Counted from the first letter of the stretch, positions 1 through 5,974 are shown. The stretch is DNA of 6,778 nucleotides from an uncultured Nocardiopsis sp. (GCA_937957845.1 CALGOD010001025.1:1-6778), one strand, 5' to 3'. Made by a program: numbers and translations. The notes: generated by a model not told the origin, from the letters alone.

Positions 1-114
1 CGCCGCGAGCAGCCGGGCGACCACCGACACCCCGGCACCGCCGACGCCGATCAGGTGGACCCGGCCCAGCTCCTCGACGGGCACCGGTGCGCTCCCCGCG
101 CCCGGTCCGTTCAT
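1..114 (-). CDS. murC: MurC-family UDP-N-acetylmuramate--L-alanine ligase, N-terminal fragment
   Basis: Read on the minus strand from an ATG at 114-112, the frame stays open to the window edge. Residues 1-17 (MNGPGAGSAPVPVEELG) lead into RVHLIGVGGAG, the glycine-rich nucleotide-binding loop that opens MurC proteins (typically H-F/I-IGIGGAGMSGIA). Only about 38 codons are visible, so the ATP-binding and C-terminal domains cannot be checked. MurC adds L-alanine to UDP-MurNAc in the cytoplasm during peptidoglycan synthesis. The ATG has only a weak upstream purine run. A GTG at 84-82 in the same frame has GGGGAG about 7 nt upstream and gives MPVEELGRVHLIG, so it is a credible alternative start. 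The residues after the loop (VSVVA instead of the usual MSGIA) are divergent, so a MurC-like paralogue or Mpl-type ligase is possible. The gene is head-to-head with the DUF2207 gene and their reading frames overlap. Confidence 0.72.
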   Translation of the reverse strand, partial: MNGPGAGSAPVPVEELGRVHLIGVGGAGVSVVARLLAA

Positions 115-1857
115 CGCGCGCCCCCGGCGGCGGCACCGGCCACCACAGTACCCGCAGGAACCGGTGGCACTCCGACCGCCTCCGGTGCGGGCACGGATCC
201 GGTCATCACCAACGACATCCGCCTCGAACTCGACGGTGCGGGGATCCTCCACGGTGAGGAGACCATCACCTTCTCCGGAGGCGCGCCCTCCCTCTTCACC
301 CGGGCCCTGACCGAGAAGATGCTGTACGACACCGACCACGACCGTGAGTTCCGTGTCACCGGACTCCAGGCCACCGACCTGGAGGGGAACGTCCTCGACG
401 TCGACGTGCGCGAGGAGAACGGGGCCCTCCTGGTGGACATCCCCACGGCCGCCACGAGCGGGGTGGTGCTCACCTATCGGGTGAGCGGAACCGTCGGCGA
501 GATCTCCCAGGGCGTCCAGATGGAGTGGCGGGCGGTCGGCGCCTACAGCCACACGGTGGAGTCCACCGACGTCACCGTCACGGCACCGTTGCCGCCGGAG
601 GCGCTGTCCTGCCTGGCGGGGGAGCCTCGCAGCGCCATGTACTGCACGGCCTCGGACATGGGCCCCGACGCCAGGGTCGCGCACTTCCTCCAGGCCGACA
701 TGGACCCCGAGGACCGACTCGACATCGTCGTGAACTACCCCTCCGGGACGGCCGAGGGCGCACCGATCCTCACCCGCCGTTGGTCGTTCGCCTCGGCGTT
801 CGCGATCACCCCGGTCACCGCCGGCGTGTTCGGTCTGCTCATCGTCGTGCTGGTGGGCGGTCTGGTCGTACTGATCCGTGTCCGGGGCCGCGACGAGCGC
901 GCACTGCGCAGGGAGGCCGAGGCGGGCAACCACGCACCGGTGACGGAGGGCGAGCACGGTCGGTTGCGGTTCACCCCTCCCGACGGAGTGCATCCGGGGC
1001 AGATCGGCACGCTCATCGACGAGCGGGTCGACATCGCGGACCTCACCGGGGCCGTCCTCGACCTGGCCGTGCGCGGTTACATCCGACTGGAGGAACTGCC
1101 CCACGAGCACTTCACGTCCGTGGACTGGCGGTTGGTACGGCTGGACGGTCCACCGGGGGAGACCCTGCTGGCCTCGGAGTGGACGCTGTTGGACGCCCTG
1201 TTCGGAGAGCAGCGCACGGTACGCCTGTCCCGGCTCGGGTCGCCCCGCGTGTCGGCGGACTTCCCCGCGCGCATCGACCGGGTGCGGGAGGAGTTGTACC
1301 GGGACATGGTGCGCCTGAAGTGGTTCGCGCGCTCCCCCAGCCAGGTGCGTACGCGTTGGAGCGTCGCCGGGATGGTGACCACGGCGGCGGGTGTGGTCCT
1401 GACCGGTGTGCTCGCGGCGTTCACCACCGCGGCCTTCACAGGACTGGCCGTCGTCATCGCGGGCGCCGCCGTCACCGTGGGGGCCCAGTACATGCCCGCC
1501 AAGACCGCTCTGGGAAGCTCGGTGTACGCGCACACGATGGGCTTTCGCGACTACCTGCTGAGCCGGCGCGCCGCGACCGCTCCACCGGGGCAGCGTGTGG
1601 AGCTGTACTCCCGCTACCTGCCGTACGCGGTGATCTTCGACGACGTGGACCGCTGGGCGAACATCCTGGCCTCGGCCGCGCTCACCGACCTGACCCCCGA
1701 CGAACTGACCGGAGACGGTCTGGCCTGGTACACGGGCCCCCGGGAATGGCGGATCGAGGACTTCGCCGACTCCATCAGCACGTTCGTGGTGACGTTGAGC
1801 GGGATCATCACCAACGCCCGGCGGTCACGGATGGTCAACCAGTTCCAGCGGGGCTGA
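55..1857 (+). CDS. DUF2207 domain membrane protein, start uncertain
   Basis: The coding frame runs to a TGA at 1855-1857. Numbering from GTG 55, residues from about 50 to 240 form an extracytoplasmic-type domain beginning VITNDIRLELDG. A membrane segment lies at about 250-274 (AITPVTAGVFGLLIVVLVGG), followed by a basic cytoplasmic stretch, a soluble domain at about 300-430, and a pair of hydrophobic segments at about 437-457 and 459-479. The tail contains GFRDYL and RYLPYAVIFDD-x4-W, matching the conserved C-terminal pattern of DUF2207 proteins. The family has no established biochemical role. Members normally start with a signal peptide and often end in a Gly/Ser-rich tail; neither is seen here. 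The only in-frame start before the domain is GTG 55, inside the antisense murC start, and the residues after it are hydrophilic. APPAAAPA at about 22-29 looks like the end of a signal peptide whose start is gone. dtd follows after 26 nt, probably co-transcribed. The family call is fairly firm; the start is not. Confidence 0.78.
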   Translation: MDPAQLLDGHRCAPRARSVHRAPPAAAPATTVPAGTGGTPTASGAGTDPVITNDIRLELDGAGILHGEETITFSGGAPSLFTRALTEKMLYDTDHDREFRVTGLQATDLEGNVLDVDVREENGALLVDIPTAATSGVVLTYRVSGTVGEISQGVQMEWRAVGAYSHTVESTDVTVTAPLPPEALSCLAGEPRSAMYCTASDMGPDARVAHFLQADMDPEDRLDIVVNYPSGTAEGAPILTRRWSFASAFAITPVTAGVFGLLIVVLVGGLVVLIRVRGRDERALRREAEAGNHAPVTEGEHGRLRFTPPDGVHPGQIGTLIDERVDIADLTGAVLDLAVRGYIRLEELPHEHFTSVDWRLVRLDGPPGETLLASEWTLLDALFGEQRTVRLSRLGSPRVSADFPARIDRVREELYRDMVRLKWFARSPSQVRTRWSVAGMVTTAAGVVLTGVLAAFTTAAFTGLAVVIAGAAVTVGAQYMPAKTALGSSVYAHTMGFRDYLLSRRAATAPPGQRVELYSRYLPYAVIFDDVDRWANILASAALTDLTPDELTGDGLAWYTGPREWRIEDFADSISTFVVTLSGIITNARRSRMVNQFQRG

Positions 1858-1883
1858 GGAGAAGGCAACGAGAGGGAGGGCTC

Positions 1884-2309
1884 ATGCGCGCGGTCGTGCA
1901 GCGTGTGTCGCACGCGTCGGTGACGGTGGACGGGGAGGTGGTCGGCCGGATCAACGGTCCGGGTCTGATGGCCCTGGTGGGGGTGACCCACACCGACACC
2001 GCCGCGGAGGCCGCCAGGCTCGCCAAGAAGCTGTGGACGCTGCGGATCCTGGAGGACGAGCAGTCGTGCTCCGACATCGGTGCGCCACTGCTCGTGGTCA
2101 GCCAGTTCACGCTCTACGGCGACGCGCGCAAGGGCCGTCGCCCCACCTGGCAGGCGGCGGCGCCCGGGCCCGTCGCCGAACCCCTCGTGGACGCGGTCGT
2201 CAAGGAGCTGCGCGCGCTCGGAGCCGAGGTGGCCACCGGGGTGTTCGGCGCGCAGATGTCGGTCGCTCTGACCAACGAGGGGCCCTTCACCGTCCTTCTG
2301 GAGGTCTGA
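1884..2309 (+). CDS. dtd: D-aminoacyl-tRNA deacylase (DTD)
   Basis: This 141-residue protein matches the usual DTD length of about 145. It begins MRAVVQRVSHASVTVDGEVV, carries the catalytic SQFTL motif (in LLVVSQFTLYGD, about residues 69-80) and ends with the NEGPFT signature containing the Gly-cisPro pair that rejects L-aminoacyl-tRNA. DTD hydrolyses D-amino acids, and mischarged glycine, from tRNA in the cytoplasm as a homodimer. The actinobacterial forms ARKGRRPTW and GVFGAQMSVALTNEGP are present, and the loop between LRILEDE and the SQFTL strand has the short SCSD form I associate with actinomycetes. GGAGGG at 1875-1880 sits just 3 nt before the ATG. The same frame is open far upstream, but that stretch is a shadow of the DUF2207 gene and has no DTD character. 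It lies 26 nt after the DUF2207 stop and is followed by a strong hairpin. Confidence 0.96.
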   Translation: MRAVVQRVSHASVTVDGEVVGRINGPGLMALVGVTHTDTAAEAARLAKKLWTLRILEDEQSCSDIGAPLLVVSQFTLYGDARKGRRPTWQAAAPGPVAEPLVDAVVKELRALGAEVATGVFGAQMSVALTNEGPFTVLLEV

Positions 2310-2327
2310 TCCGGCCCCGGACACGGA

Positions 2328-2357
2328 TCCGGGCCGTGGCGGTCGCCACGGCCCGGA
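2328..2357. terminator. Bidirectional hairpin terminator between dtd and regX3
   Basis: A perfect 13-bp inverted repeat, TCCGGGCCGTGGC (2328-2340) and GCCACGGCCCGGA (2345-2357), encloses a GGTC tetraloop. It lies 18 nt after the dtd stop and 49 nt after the regX3 stop on the other strand, so it can serve both convergent genes. There is no T-tract on either side. That is common among actinobacterial hairpin terminators, but it means termination efficiency is inferred from position and stem strength only. Confidence 0.75.
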
Positions 2358-2406
2358 CGGGAAGCGGTCGGTGCGCGAGGGGAGGCTCCGCAGCGGATCG
2401 CGGCTC

Positions 2407-3102
2407 TCAGCCGTCGGCGGTCCCCGGCTCGAACTTGTACCCCAGACCGCGCACGGTCACGATGTACTTCGGACTGCTGGGATCCTCCTCGATCTTGGCC
2501 CGCAGCCGCTTGACGTGCACGTCGAGGGTCTTGGTGTCGCCGACGTAGTCGGCGCCCCACACACGGTCGATGAGCTGCATCCGGGTCAACACCCGCCCGG
2601 CGTTGCGCAGCAGGACCTCCAGCAGCTCGAACTCCTTCAGCGGAAGCTGCACGTTCTCGCCGCGGACCGTCACCACGTGCCGCTCCACGTCCATGCGGAC
2701 GGGACCGGCCTCCAGGGCGGAGGGGAGCACGGCCTCGTCCTCACCCCGGCGGCGCAGCACCGCGCGGATACGCGCCACCAGTTCCCGGGAGGAGAAGGGC
2801 TTGGTCACGTAGTCGTCGGCGCCCAGTTCCAGACCGACGACCTTGTCGATCTCGGAGTCCTTGGCGGTCAGCATGATCACGGGAACGTTGGACTTCTGCC
2901 GCAGGGCCCGGCACACCTCGGTGCCCGACAGCCCCGGGAGCATCAGGTCCAGCAGCACCAGGTCGGCCCCGGTACGGTCGAAGGTCTCCAGCGCCACGGT
3001 TCCGGTGGGCGCCACCGCGACCTCGAACCCCTCCTTGCGCAGCATGTACGAGAGGGCATCGCTGTAGGACTCCTCATCCTCGACAACGAGTACACGAGTC
3101 AC
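2407..3102 (-). CDS. regX3: Phosphate response regulator RegX3/PhoP (OmpR family)
   Basis: This 231-residue response regulator begins MTRVLVVEDEESYSDALSYML. The receiver domain (about 1-118) shows the acidic pair E8/D9, phosphoacceptor D52 in VLLDLMLPG, the switch threonine at 79 in MLTA, and K101 in the TKPF motif. A winged-helix DNA-binding domain (about 130-226) contains PLKEFELLEVLL, RMQLIDRVWG, DTKTLDVHVKRLRAKI and the closing VRGLGYKFE hairpin. It is closest in character to mycobacterial RegX3 and Streptomyces PhoP, which switch on phosphate-scavenging genes under phosphate limitation. The start is GTG 3102-3100, with AGGAGG at 3115-3110 and a 7-nt spacer. A longer in-frame reading to 3207 adds 35 residues of senX3 shadow and is rejected. 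The GTG overlaps the senX3 stop in a GTGA arrangement, implying translational coupling and a fixed kinase/regulator ratio. Confidence 0.96.
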   Translation of the reverse strand: MTRVLVVEDEESYSDALSYMLRKEGFEVAVAPTGTVALETFDRTGADLVLLDLMLPGLSGTEVCRALRQKSNVPVIMLTAKDSEIDKVVGLELGADDYVTKPFSSRELVARIRAVLRRRGEDEAVLPSALEAGPVRMDVERHVVTVRGENVQLPLKEFELLEVLLRNAGRVLTRMQLIDRVWGADYVGDTKTLDVHVKRLRAKIEEDPSSPKYIVTVRGLGYKFEPGTADG

Positions 3103-4292
3103 TGTGCCGCCTCCTGACGGTCGGTGTTCCGGGTGTTCTCGGAGCCAGGGCCCTTGGGCCTGGGCAGACGCAGAGTGAACGTCGATCCGGACCCCTCCTT
3201 GCTCCACACGGTCACTTCTCCACGGTGGTGGGTCATGATGTGCTTGACGATGGCCAGGCCCAGGCCGGTACCCCCGGTGGCCCGGCTCCGAGCGGCGTCC
3301 ACTCGGTAGAACCGCTCGAAGATCCTTTCGAGGTCCTGCTGGGGGATCCCGATCCCCTGGTCGGCGACGCTGATGTCCACACTGGACGCGGACAGTCCGA
3401 CCGACACGGCGACCCGGGTGTTCTTGGGACTGTAGGCCACGGCGTTGGCGACCAGGTTGCGCAGGGCCGTGCCGAGCATCCCCTCGTCGCCCAGGACGGT
3501 GACGCCCTCCGCGCCGCTCGCGACCAGTTCGATCCCCTTGGAGTCCGCGGGCATCCGCACCGAGTCCAACGCCTCCTCCACGACGGGGCCGAGTTCGACC
3601 CGGGCGGGCTGGGAGATCGGTTCGGCGCCCTGGATACGCGAGAGTGTGATGAGGTCCTGGATGACGGCGTTCAGCCGTGAGGCCTCCGTCCGCATACGTT
3701 CCGTGAAGCGACGTACCGCTTCCGGGTCGTCACTGGCGTCCTGTACGGTTTCCGCCAACAGGGACAGAGCGCCCACCGGAGTCTTGAGTTCGTGCGAGAT
3801 GTTCGCGACGAAGTCACGGCGCACCGCCTCCAGACGGCGGTGCTCCGTCTGGTCCTCGGCCAGGACCAGCACCAGCCCGGTTCCTCCCAGAGGAGCCACC
3901 CGCACGGCGAAGGACGTGGCGTCGGGGCCGAACTTGCGTACGGCCACCTCGATGTCGGTCTCCCGGATCACGCCGTCCCGCCGCACCTGCCGGGCCAGGC
4001 TGAGGAGCTCGCCTATCACCAGTTCCTCGCCCCGCACGAGGCCGAAGGCGCGCGCGGCGGAGGAAGCGCGCAACACCCTGTCGGCGGAGTCCAGGACCAC
4101 GGCGGAGGAGGGAAGCGCGGAAAGCACCTCGGCGATGCCCGGTGGCAGCGTGCTGCCGTCGAAGACCGGAGGTGTCGGTGTTCGCTTGGCGGCGGAGCCC
4201 ATGCGGAAAAGAGAGCTGACGAGGACGCCGATGACGACGCCCACAATGAGTCCGACGATGCCCGTTACCGCGGCGAGAAGTTCCCCTTGCAC
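3099..4292 (-). CDS. senX3: Phosphate sensor histidine kinase SenX3/PhoR
   Basis: This 397-residue kinase has an N-terminal hydrophobic stretch (about 5-29, VTGIVGLIVGVVIGVLVSSL) that anchors it in the membrane. A PAS-like sensor region spans about 55-150. The HisKA domain follows, with phosphoacceptor H167 in FVANISHELKTPVGALSLLA. The ATPase domain has an N-box NLVANAVAYSP (279-289), a G1 box DQGIGIP (311-317), an F-box region IFERFYRVD, and a G2 box GGTGLGLAIV (340-349). Virtually no extracytoplasmic loop is present, so the signal is probably received through PhoU and the Pst transporter rather than by direct periplasmic phosphate binding, as known for SenX3. The start is GTG 4292-4290; it is needed to include the membrane helix, since the next in-frame Met (residue 31) lies after it. 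Its ribosome binding site is weak (GAAG close to the start). It is the first gene of the senX3-regX3 unit and divergent from phoU. Confidence 0.95.
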   Translation of the reverse strand: MQGELLAAVTGIVGLIVGVVIGVLVSSLFRMGSAAKRTPTPPVFDGSTLPPGIAEVLSALPSSAVVLDSADRVLRASSAARAFGLVRGEELVIGELLSLARQVRRDGVIRETDIEVAVRKFGPDATSFAVRVAPLGGTGLVLVLAEDQTEHRRLEAVRRDFVANISHELKTPVGALSLLAETVQDASDDPEAVRRFTERMRTEASRLNAVIQDLITLSRIQGAEPISQPARVELGPVVEEALDSVRMPADSKGIELVASGAEGVTVLGDEGMLGTALRNLVANAVAYSPKNTRVAVSVGLSASSVDISVADQGIGIPQQDLERIFERFYRVDAARSRATGGTGLGLAIVKHIMTHHRGEVTVWSKEGSGSTFTLRLPRPKGPGSENTRNTDRQEAAQ

Positions 4293-4353
4293 ACTTCGAT
4301 CGTAAACGCCCTTACCCCGGCTTTATCCGTTCAGAGCACGTGACACAACCGAG

Positions 4354-4397
4354 GTTCTTCCATAGTTCACCGATTTTTGACCGGTACTTCAAACAAC
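4354..4397 (+). promoter_or_regulatory. PHO-box-like array of four 11-bp units
   Basis: Four consecutive 11-bp units can be aligned: GTTCTTCCATA (4354), GTTCACCGATT (4365), TTTGACCGGTA (4376) and CTTCAAACAAC (4387). The second has a full GTTCACC core, the sequence known for Streptomyces PhoP boxes, which are 11-bp direct repeats. The others are degenerate but share the T-T at positions 2-3, and the first two share GTTC. The array sits between the divergent senX3 and phoU genes. It ends 19 nt before the phoU ATG and begins 61 nt upstream of the senX3 start. It is therefore well placed for RegX3 to control its own operon and phoU. The units are oriented towards phoU. Binding is inferred from the motif and context. 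Confidence 0.68.
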
Positions 4398-4416
4398 CAC
4401 TGGGAGCATTGAGGCC

Positions 4417-5079
4417 ATGCGCGATACCTACCACGAGGACCTCGACAGTCTGAGCGAACGCCTCGTCGAGATGACGAGGCTCGCCCGGCACGCGGTCGCC
4501 CGCGCGACCACGGCGTTGCTGGACAGTGACCTGACCGCGGCCCAGGAGGTCATCTCGGGTGACGAGGTGATCAACCGCCTCGACCAGGAGATCGAGGACA
4601 CGGCCTTCAACCTGATGGCGCGTCAGCAGCCCGTCGCCCTGGACCTGCGGACCATCATCAGCTCGCTGTACATGAGGGGCGACCTGGAGAGGATGGGCGA
4701 CCACGCCGTCCACCTGGCCAAGATCGCCAGGAGGCGTCACCCGGACTCGGCGATCCCCAAGCCGGTGCGGTCGATCGTCCTGGAGATGGGTCACCAGGCG
4801 GAACTGCTGGTGACCAAGGCGGGCGAGGTCATCGCCGAACGCGACCCCGACACGGCGCTGGAGCTGGACAAGGACGACGACACCATGGACCGGCTGCGCC
4901 GCAAGCTGTTGCAGCGCATCCTCGCGCCCGAGTGGGAGTACGGGGTGGAGACCACCATGGACGTGACCCTCGTGGGCCGGTTCTACGAACGCTTCGGTGA
5001 CCACGCGGTGCACGTCGCCGACAACCTCGTCTACATGGTGACGGGGGAGAAACGAGAGGCCTACGAGCCGGAGGTGTGA
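4417..5079 (+). CDS. phoU: Phosphate signalling protein PhoU
   Basis: The protein has 220 residues, the normal PhoU length, and consists of two repeated three-helix halves. It opens MRDTYHEDLDSLSERLVEMTRLA, and both halves carry the metal-binding E-x3-D signature: ERMGDHAVH (91-99) and ERFGDHAVH (191-199). PhoU is a cytoplasmic adaptor between the Pst phosphate transporter and the SenX3/PhoR kinase and restrains the phosphate-starvation response when phosphate is plentiful. No pst transporter genes are visible here. The ATG at 4417 is supported by the conserved N-terminus. The ribosome binding site is poor: GAGG lies only 2 nt upstream and GGGAG 10 nt upstream. It is divergent from senX3 across a 124-bp region containing the PHO-box-like array, so RegX3 control is likely. 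A strong hairpin follows the stop. Confidence 0.96.
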   Translation: MRDTYHEDLDSLSERLVEMTRLARHAVARATTALLDSDLTAAQEVISGDEVINRLDQEIEDTAFNLMARQQPVALDLRTIISSLYMRGDLERMGDHAVHLAKIARRRHPDSAIPKPVRSIVLEMGHQAELLVTKAGEVIAERDPDTALELDKDDDTMDRLRRKLLQRILAPEWEYGVETTMDVTLVGRFYERFGDHAVHVADNLVYMVTGEKREAYEPEV

Positions 5080-5095
5080 GCCGGGGAGACGTTCT

Positions 5096-5133
5096 GGTCC
5101 GGGCTGGACGGGCCGGACCCGTCCAGCGGGACC
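5096..5133 (+). terminator. Hairpin terminator after phoU
   Basis: A perfect 10-bp stem, GCTGGACGGG (5103-5112) with CCCGTCCAGC (5118-5127), has a 5-nt loop. It is extended outward by GGTCC/GGACC (5096-5100 and 5129-5133) across a small internal loop. It starts 17 nt after the phoU stop. No T-tract follows. A further CCCCACC/GGTGGGG pair (5133-5139 and 5155-5161) could form an additional or competing stem. Termination is inferred from position and stem strength. Confidence 0.65.
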
Positions 5134-5431
5134 CCCACCCGCGCGGGCGTGGTCGGTGGGGTGCGCGGTGCCGCTGCCGTGCGTGGGGAATCACCCGTTC
5201 GCGAGCCGTCCGAGACAGGTCGGACGAGGGCTCTGTGGGGTGTTCTGGATCCTTGCTTGAACCGCCGGTGAAGGACGTCGTGACAGTGTTGCCGGAAGGG
5301 TCGGAAGCCCTATCCCGTATGGCCTGACAAGCGCCTGACAGGTGCCGGGTACCCTTTGTCAAGCCCTAAAAAGAGCGGCCTGACCTGCGTGTTCGCAAAG
5401 CTAATAGGTACGTTAAGTCACGGATTCATGG

Positions 5432-5464
5432 TATCCTTGTGGTAGCGGAAGGGGTACCTGTCAC
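5432..5464 (+). promoter_or_regulatory. Putative carD -10 element, leader and ribosome binding site
   Basis: TATCCT at 5432-5437 fits the actinobacterial TANNNT -10 pattern. It would place a start site near A5444 and a leader of about 21 nt. No good -35 hexamer sits 16-18 bp upstream (TACGTT at 5409-5414 is poor). GGAAGGGG at 5447-5454 is the ribosome binding site, 10 nt before the ATG. The spacer contains ACCTGTCA, the inverted partner of TGACAGGT at 5336-5343. Confidence 0.4.
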
Positions 5465-5947
5465 ATGACTTTCAAGGTCGGCGACACTGTTGTCTACCCC
5501 CATCATGGGGCTGCTCGTATTGAAGCGATCGAGACTCGCACCATTAAGGGCGAGGAAAGAACCTACCTCGTGTTGAGGGTCGACAAGGGCGATCTAACGG
5601 TGCGCGTGCCCGCCGCGAACGCCGAGGACGTCGGCGTTCGCGACGTGGTGGGGAGAGAGGGCCTGGACAAGGTCTTCGAGGTGCTTCGCGCACCGCACAC
5701 CGAAGAACCCACCAACTGGTCCAGGCGCTACAAGGCGAACCTGGAGAAGCTGGCATCGGGCGACGTCAACAAGGTCGCCGAGGTGGTCCGGGACCTGTGG
5801 CGCCGGGACAAGGAGCGCGGGCTGTCCGCCGGGGAGAAGCGGATGCTCGCCAAGGCGCGACAGATTCTGGTGAGCGAACTCGCTCTTGCGGAAAAGACCA
5901 ACGAGGACAAGGCCGAAGCCCTCCTCGACGAAGTTCTCACGAGCTGA
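5465..5947 (+). CDS. carD: RNA polymerase-binding transcription factor CarD
   Basis: The protein has 160 residues, the normal length for actinobacterial CarD. The N-terminal RNA-polymerase interaction domain (about 1-53) starts MTFKVGDTVVYPHHGAARIE, with R25 and R47 at the positions where mycobacterial CarD contacts the polymerase beta subunit. The helical C-terminal domain (about 60-160) contains EPTNWSRRYKANLEKLASGD, with W85 equivalent to the tryptophan that wedges into the upstream fork of the -10 element. CarD stabilises the open promoter complex, notably at rRNA and other housekeeping promoters, and is essential in mycobacteria. The ATG at 5465 has GGAAGGGG upstream and fits the family N-terminus exactly. 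The first 40 codons use more A/T-ending codons than the rest, which would reduce structure around the start. ispF follows after 27 nt; the ispD gene often found between them is absent. Confidence 0.97.
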   Translation: MTFKVGDTVVYPHHGAARIEAIETRTIKGEERTYLVLRVDKGDLTVRVPAANAEDVGVRDVVGREGLDKVFEVLRAPHTEEPTNWSRRYKANLEKLASGDVNKVAEVVRDLWRRDKERGLSAGEKRMLAKARQILVSELALAEKTNEDKAEALLDEVLTS

Positions 5948-5974
5948 GGCCCGGTTCGGGAATCACGTGAATTC

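Larger units (their letters stand above)
5080..5464. other. 385-bp intergenic region between phoU and carD
   Basis: I find no convincing gene here. A reading frame from 5076 to 5327 lacks GC3 bias and any recognisable domain. The first 80 bases hold the phoU-side terminator hairpins. A 7-bp stem occurs at 5207-5226 (CGTCCGA paired with TCGGACG). From about 5280 the composition becomes AT-richer and holds repeated TGACA/TGTCA elements (5281, 5325, 5336, 5357, 5459), including a tandem GCCTGACA pair exactly 11 bp apart (5322 and 5333). The final 100 bases presumably contain the carD promoter and leader. I recognise no riboswitch or tRNA. Confidence 0.7.

Noticed and set aside
111..473. Minus-strand frame whose TGA overlaps the murC ATG (ATGA), as if coupled
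   Set aside because: It is antisense to the well-supported DUF2207 domain, has a low-complexity Ser/Arg-rich composition and no recognisable motif.
525..1883. Long open frame upstream of and continuous with dtd, resembling an N-terminal fusion
   Set aside because: It is the +3 shadow of the DUF2207 gene, arginine/glycine-rich without domains; dtd has its own ribosome binding site and canonical N-terminus at 1884.
1614..2324. 236-codon minus-strand frame across the DUF2207/dtd junction
   Set aside because: It is antisense to dtd with its conserved motifs; the translation shows no domain and is a GC-rich shadow.
3103..3207. N-terminal extension of regX3
   Set aside because: It lies within senX3 coding sequence; GTG 3102 has an ideal AGGAGG site and matches the family start.
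3445..4305. 286-codon plus-strand frame opposite senX3
   Set aside because: Ser/Arg/Thr-rich shadow of a fully supported histidine kinase; no domain.
5180..5290. Possible riboswitch (GGGGAATCACC and nearby stems) upstream of carD
   Set aside because: The pieces do not assemble into any riboswitch consensus I know, and carD is not a usual target.
5076..5327. 83-codon plus-strand frame starting in the phoU stop
   Set aside because: No GC3 bias, no motif, crosses the phoU terminator hairpins, and has a poor ribosome binding site.
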